From an uncultured Bacteroidales bacterium (lineage in GTDB: Bacteria; Bacteroidota; Bacteroidia; Bacteroidales; UBA932): a stretch of DNA of 8,403 bases. The DNA lies in assembly GCA_934678915.1 (NCBI GenBank), contig CAKUSF010000090.1, forward strand, positions 1 to 8,403, read 5' to 3'. Shown one piece after another: positions 5,508-8,403 of this stretch. The notes beneath the pieces were generated by a model, which saw nothing but the letters and a program-made list of their open reading frames with translations, made no database searches and had not been told where the DNA came from. A program made the translations under genes and the position numbers. Positions within the stretch are counted from its first letter, which is position 1. The number at the start of each line of letters is the position of its first letter.

Positions 5508-5750
5508 GTTCCCGGCATTGAAATGACAAAAGAGTCTGGTGTGCCGAACACGTTAGCCCCGATACTGCCGTTGCCAAGAGGAAGCGACTTCGATTCCAAC
5601 TCAGGAGCCTCTCCCCCCACTCCACGCTGGCAGCTGGCGAAGCGATGTCAGTGTGTCAAACCAAATCTCGTACCGGTTCCTCACCTGCGCTTCGCCATCA
5701 ACCAAGCATCCTATCAGTAATGCCGCTATGAATATTATTCTGTTCATCAT
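5504..5750 (-). pseudogene. GH95-like glycoside hydrolase remnant, frameshifted and truncated
   Basis: The first frame opens at the ATG ending at 5750 (a second ATG is at 5747) and encodes 49 residues to a TGA at 5601-5603. It has a signal peptide ending GEAQ (an LIGC lipobox-like string is also present), then NRYEIWFDTLTSLRQLPAW. At a run of six G (5613-5618 region) the reading frame is lost. With five G it would continue GGEAPELESKSLPLGNG, then SIGANVFGT, and stop at 5504-5506. IWFDTxTSLR and SLPLGNGSxGANV are hallmarks, as I recall them, of the N-terminal domain of GH95-type (alpha-L-fucosidase/galactosidase) enzymes, which are normally about 700-850 residues. Here only about 80 codons survive, ending right at the HAD promoter, so an internal deletion probably removed the rest. 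Confidence 0.7.
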
Positions 5751-5761
5751 GCTAAAGATTC

Positions 5762-5779
5762 TATCTTACGCGCAAGATA
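5762..5779. repeat. 18-bp near-perfect palindrome beside the GH95 remnant
   Basis: TATCTT-ACGCGC-AAGATA is symmetrical apart from one mismatched pair. It lies 12 bases upstream of the remnant's ATG, in the gap between it and the recombinase. It could be an operator for the lost GH95 gene or part of a recombination site. Confidence 0.5.
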
Positions 5780-5810
5780 AGAATACGTTTCCATAATCGG
5801 AACTGGATTC

Positions 5811-5833
5811 AAGAATATTCGTTATGTATTCTT
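5811..5833. repeat. Hairpin just after the recombinase stop
   Basis: AAGAATA (5811-5817) pairs with TATTCTT (5827-5833) around 9 bases, starting 5 bases past the recombinase stop on the minus strand. A longer match, TAAGAATAC (5778-5786) with GTATTCTTA (5826-5834), also exists. No T-run follows, so it is either a weak terminator or a recombinase-related repeat. Confidence 0.4.
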
Positions 5834-5837
5834 ACGC

Positions 5838-6764
5838 CTACTTACCGAGAGACCTGAGCATCTTGGAAATGCAGCGTTTCTTCTGCTCCATATTCGGATG
5901 CACGTACAGATTCAAGGTCGTCGTTATGTTGGCGTGGCCGAGCAACACACTGACAGTCTTGTAGTCACAATTGCTCTCGATGCAGCGTGTAGCAAAACTG
6001 TGCCGAAGTCCGTGATATTTCAGACGTGGGATTCCTAGACGTTTCATCAGGCGGTGATAGTAGTTGCGATATGTCCGTGGCTCCGTCGGCTTCTCCTCAT
6101 TGGTCAGCACGTAGAACTCTTCATTGACAACTTTCTTCAAAGGCTTGACTATCGCCATCAATTCCTTGCTCATCGGTATCTCGCGGCAGGAGTTCTTTGT
6201 CTTGGGAGTATTGACTATGAGTTCCGTGTGCTTGCTTTCGCCATCAATGATGTAAATGCGCTCAATGGTGCGCCTGACAGTTATCGTTCCGTTAACGGCA
6301 TCGATGTCCGACCACTTCAATCCGCAAATTTCACCGATGCGCAGCCCCGTGGTCAGGCTGATGTAAATTCCGAGATTTCGGAATGTGAAATTCCGCTTGA
6401 TGAAGTCGAGAATCTTCCTATGGTTCGAGACTGTCAGAACCTCGATTTCATTGTTGGCTTCCATTGTCGGATATTTGATGTCCCATTCGCAATAGTTCAT
6501 CCATCCGTTCTTCACACCGAACCTCATAACCATTTTCAGGACAATTAGAATGTCCTTCACCGTTTTGATGCAAAGCCCGCTGTCAAGCTTCCGCAAGACG
6601 AACTCCTGCACCAGACTCTCGTTCAGAGTGTCACACTCGCCAAATGAAGGCAGAACGTGATTCTCCAGAATAAGCACATAAGCGGCGAATGTTGACCGCT
6701 TTACATAGCATCGCTTGTCATCTTTCCAAGCCAATGCGATCTCTCTGATGTTTTTTGTCTCCAT
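5838..6764 (-). CDS. Tyrosine recombinase (XerC/D-type integrase/invertase)
   Basis: A 308-residue site-specific recombinase that cuts and rejoins DNA through a covalent phosphotyrosine. Residues about 1-100 form the SAM-like core-binding domain; about 110-300 form the catalytic domain. The catalytic set is complete: Arg142 (TTGLRIGEICGLKWSD), Lys188 or Lys190 (TPKTKNSCREIPM), His251 and Arg254 (HGLRHSFATR), His277 (LLGHANITTT) and nucleophile Tyr287 (LNLYVH). There is no extra N-terminal arm-binding domain of the kind seen in the roughly 400-residue integrases of Bacteroidota conjugative elements, which fits a local invertase better than an element integrase. The start is supported by an AAGGA about 8 bases before the ATG and an in-frame stop shortly upstream. 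It is divergent from hsdS; this pairing is typical of hsdS-shuffling loci. Confidence 0.9.
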   Translation of the reverse strand: METKNIREIALAWKDDKRCYVKRSTFAAYVLILENHVLPSFGECDTLNESLVQEFVLRKLDSGLCIKTVKDILIVLKMVMRFGVKNGWMNYCEWDIKYPTMEANNEIEVLTVSNHRKILDFIKRNFTFRNLGIYISLTTGLRIGEICGLKWSDIDAVNGTITVRRTIERIYIIDGESKHTELIVNTPKTKNSCREIPMSKELMAIVKPLKKVVNEEFYVLTNEEKPTEPRTYRNYYHRLMKRLGIPRLKYHGLRHSFATRCIESNCDYKTVSVLLGHANITTTLNLYVHPNMEQKKRCISKMLRSLGK

Positions 6765-6817
6765 AACAATCCTTAAATATTAAAAGTGGTACATAATAAC
6801 AAGAATCCTTGTACTTG

Positions 6818-6849
6818 TTGACTTTCACATAGTATTGACCATATAATTG
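6818..6849 (+). promoter_or_regulatory. Putative promoter reading toward the hypothetical ORF and hsdS
   Basis: TTGACT (6818-6823), 18 bases, TATAAT (6842-6847) is a near-perfect sigma-70-style promoter. The same bases also read as TTG-N21-TATAATTG, one mismatch from the Bacteroidota consensus. Transcription would start close to the ATG at 6856. Confidence 0.4.
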
Positions 6850-6855
6850 CAAGCA

Positions 6856-7113
6856 ATGAATATGAATTGGGAATATTATGATGAGTGTTTGGTGTATCAA
6901 GAGGCGCATAATCAAGCATTATCGCTCCCCTCGATGGCAATAAAGCATACGACGGGAGCATTATATGGATCAAATGCTCCCGAAGCGATCTCGTTACACT
7001 CTTGGATGACGATTTTGTGCGATTTCGTTGTCGAAGAGCGACAAGAGGAGTCGTTCGATGACATTATGGTGCGAAAATGTTGTCCAAAGATGCTGTTCAT
7101 TTCGAATAATTAA
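6856..7113 (+). CDS. Hypothetical 85-residue ORF in frame with hsdS
   Basis: I do not recognise this product (MNMNWEYYDECLVYQEAHNQ...). It is acidic (EERQEESFDD near the middle-to-end), with no signal peptide or membrane segment. A TTG at 6847 could extend it by three codons. It ends at TAA 7111-7113 in exactly the frame that continues, after this stop, into the hsdS reading frame. It has no ribosome binding site but follows the putative promoter at 6818-6849. A 10-bp inverted repeat lies inside it (6953-6982). It could be a real small gene translationally coupled to hsdS, the decayed end of another gene, or non-coding; an ORF also exists on the opposite strand (6912-7100). Confidence 0.3.
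   Translation: MNMNWEYYDECLVYQEAHNQALSLPSMAIKHTTGALYGSNAPEAISLHSWMTILCDFVVEERQEESFDDIMVRKCCPKMLFISNN
6953..6982. repeat. 10-bp perfect inverted repeat, 10-base loop
   Basis: CGGGAGCATT (6953-6962) and AATGCTCCCG (6973-6982) are exact complements. A partial third copy of the word (GCATTATCGCTCCCC) lies at 6916-6930. No T-run follows. It may be a hairpin in the leader of the hsdS transcript or a protein or recombinase site. Confidence 0.55.
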
Positions 7114-7128
7114 AGAAAATATTGCTGT

Positions 7129-8340
7129 TTGGCCCCGTCTCTCAGATTCCCGGAGTTTACAGGGGAATGGAAGGAAGAATGCTTATCCGAAATTGCTGAC
7201 ATTTACAAAGGCTCTGGTATATCCAAAGATCAATTATCAGATAATGGCGAACCGTGCATCTTATATGGTGAACTCTATACAAAATATAAGTCAGAGACGA
7301 TAACAGAAGTTATTAGTAAGACTAATATTGATAACACAAAACTAATAAGAAGCAAGGCTAATGACGTTATTATCCCATGCTCAGGAGAAACAGCAGAGGA
7401 TATAGCAACGGCTCGATGTGTTATTAAAGATGGCATCCTCTTGGGTGGAGATTTGAATATCATACGATTGCATAACCACGATGGATCTTTCATTAGCTAT
7501 CAATTAAATGGCAAACGCAAATATGATATAGCAAAAGTTGCACAAGGTGTTTCTGTTGTGCATCTTTATGGAGAACACCTAAAGGGTGTCAAAACCGTCA
7601 ATCCTTGTTTGGCAGAACAGAGGAAAATATCAAAATTACTATCTCTTCTTGACGAACGTATCTCAACCCAAACCGGGCTCATTGAGGATTTGAAGAAGTT
7701 GAAGTGCGCGATTATTGAAAGGGTATTCTGTTCCCCCGAACAAAATGAACCGTCATTACGCTTTGAGAATTTCACGGATCAATTATCAACTTATTGTCTG
7801 AAAGAATTTTGTTCGCGTGTAACTATGAAAAACAGGGACAATCAATGTTCGTTAGTCCTAACCATTGCGGCACAATATGGATTGGTCGATCAAGGAACCT
7901 TTTTTAACAAATCAGTGGCAAGTGAAAATCTTACAGGATATTACTTGCTACATAAAGGGGAGTTTGCATATAATCGAAGCTATTCAGCCGGTTATGATTG
8001 GGGCACAGTTAAAAGATTGGAAAGATATCCCGAGGGGGTACTCTCTACTTTGTACATATGTTTCAAGGTAAATGAGTCTATCGTTGACCCAGACTATCTT
8101 GCATACTATTTTGAATCCACCAAGTGGCATAGAGGTTTAGCAGACATTGCAGGAGAAGGCGCAAGGAATCACGGCTTGCTCAACATCTCCGTCAATGATT
8201 ATTTCAATACTAAACATCGCTTTCCTTGTATAAAAGAGCAAAAAATCATCGCAACTATGCTGAATGCCATATACAAGAAATTAAATGATGCAATTATGCT
8301 ATGTAACAACTACCAGAAACATAAGCAATTAGGGTGTTAA
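7129..8340 (+). CDS. hsdS: Type I restriction-modification specificity subunit, apparently start-less cassette
   Basis: The HsdS subunit gives the HsdM/HsdR complex its DNA target. The two-fold layout is clear. TRD1 (about residues 10-160) opens with PSLRFPEFTGEWKEE. A conserved coiled-coil spacer (about 161-200: LAEQRKISKLLSLLDERIST) follows. TRD2 (about 208-365) opens with the parallel motif PSLRFENFTDQ, and a second helix (about 367-400: IKEQKIIATMLNAIYKKLND) closes it. The frame opens after a TAA at 7111 and the only early start is TTG at 7129, with no ribosome binding site; the first in-frame ATG is at residue 233, inside TRD2. The C-terminus (KHKQLGC) stops a few residues short of the usual helix end. 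The region looks AT-richer than the left half of the window. It is probably a silent donor cassette, though TTG initiation by coupling to the upstream ORF cannot be excluded. Confidence 0.85.
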   Translation: MAPSLRFPEFTGEWKEECLSEIADIYKGSGISKDQLSDNGEPCILYGELYTKYKSETITEVISKTNIDNTKLIRSKANDVIIPCSGETAEDIATARCVIKDGILLGGDLNIIRLHNHDGSFISYQLNGKRKYDIAKVAQGVSVVHLYGEHLKGVKTVNPCLAEQRKISKLLSLLDERISTQTGLIEDLKKLKCAIIERVFCSPEQNEPSLRFENFTDQLSTYCLKEFCSRVTMKNRDNQCSLVLTIAAQYGLVDQGTFFNKSVASENLTGYYLLHKGEFAYNRSYSAGYDWGTVKRLERYPEGVLSTLYICFKVNESIVDPDYLAYYFESTKWHRGLADIAGEGARNHGLLNISVNDYFNTKHRFPCIKEQKIIATMLNAIYKKLNDAIMLCNNYQKHKQLGC

Positions 8341-8403
8341 GTTAACAATTTCATTTTTGGTCATGATTTCAGCAGGCTTGTCTCAATACACGCGCCCGCT
8401 TGG

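Noticed and set aside
5493..5720. 75-residue plus-strand ORF opposite the GH95 remnant
   Set aside because: The minus strand carries recognisable GH95 blocks and a signal peptide; the plus ORF has neither.
6718..6973. Minus-strand ORFs upstream of the recombinase start
   Set aside because: They overlap the recombinase start in other frames, have no plausible family, and an AAGGA-preceded ATG at 6764 already explains initiation.
6912..7100. 62-residue minus-strand ORF opposite the hypothetical ORF
   Set aside because: It has no recognisable features; the plus-strand ORF is slightly better supported by the promoter-like sequence, though neither is certain.
8341..8403. Possible coding ends at the right edge (short open frames on both strands)
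   Set aside because: Only 63 bases remain. Minus-strand frames ending in IETSLLKS or LRQAC do not match a C-terminus I recognise, so the expected partner hsdS cannot be claimed.

Overview
The window reads as chromosomal DNA of a member of the Bacteroidota, most likely a gut- or rumen-type Bacteroidales. The evidence is several promoters of the Bacteroidota form (TTG about 19-21 bases upstream of TAnnTTTG), weak or absent Shine-Dalgarno sequences, signal peptides cleaved before Gln, a fimbrillin-like lipoprotein, and fragments of GH99-like and GH95-like glycoside hydrolases. No rRNA, tRNA or CRISPR array is visible.

Layout. Positions 1-125 (minus) are the 5' end of an exported GH99-like protein. 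It is divergent from an MltD-type lytic transglycosylase (221-1114, plus). Positions 1115-1542 hold no gene. They carry a long palindromic element with 29-bp arms, a plus-strand terminator, one copy of a 57-base REP-like repeat, and the terminator of the next operon. That operon (minus, 4226 to 1543) has two genes: a 47-residue peptide and, 14 bases later, an 841-residue lipoprotein with a fimbrillin-like N-terminus and two beta-solenoid modules. Behind it (4227-4816) lies a gene-free stretch with an AT microsatellite, hairpins, a second cluster of the REP-like repeat and a bidirectional terminator. Next come a HAD phosphatase (4817-5470, minus), then a frameshifted and truncated GH95 remnant (5504-5750, minus).

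The right end (5838-8340) looks like an acquired or variable module. It holds a XerC/D-type tyrosine recombinase (minus) and a divergent type I restriction-modification specificity gene, hsdS (plus). The hsdS frame has no ATG anywhere in its first half. Immediately upstream, in the same frame but behind a TAA stop, is an 88-residue ORF of unknown function. This resembles recombinase-driven hsdS switching loci, in which a silent, start-less cassette is swapped into an expressed hsdS. hsdM, hsdR and the partner hsdS are not in the window, so switching is an inference.

The left and middle genes look like independent transcription units of cell-wall and surface biology. The only visible cooperation is the peptide-lipoprotein operon and the recombinase-hsdS pair.
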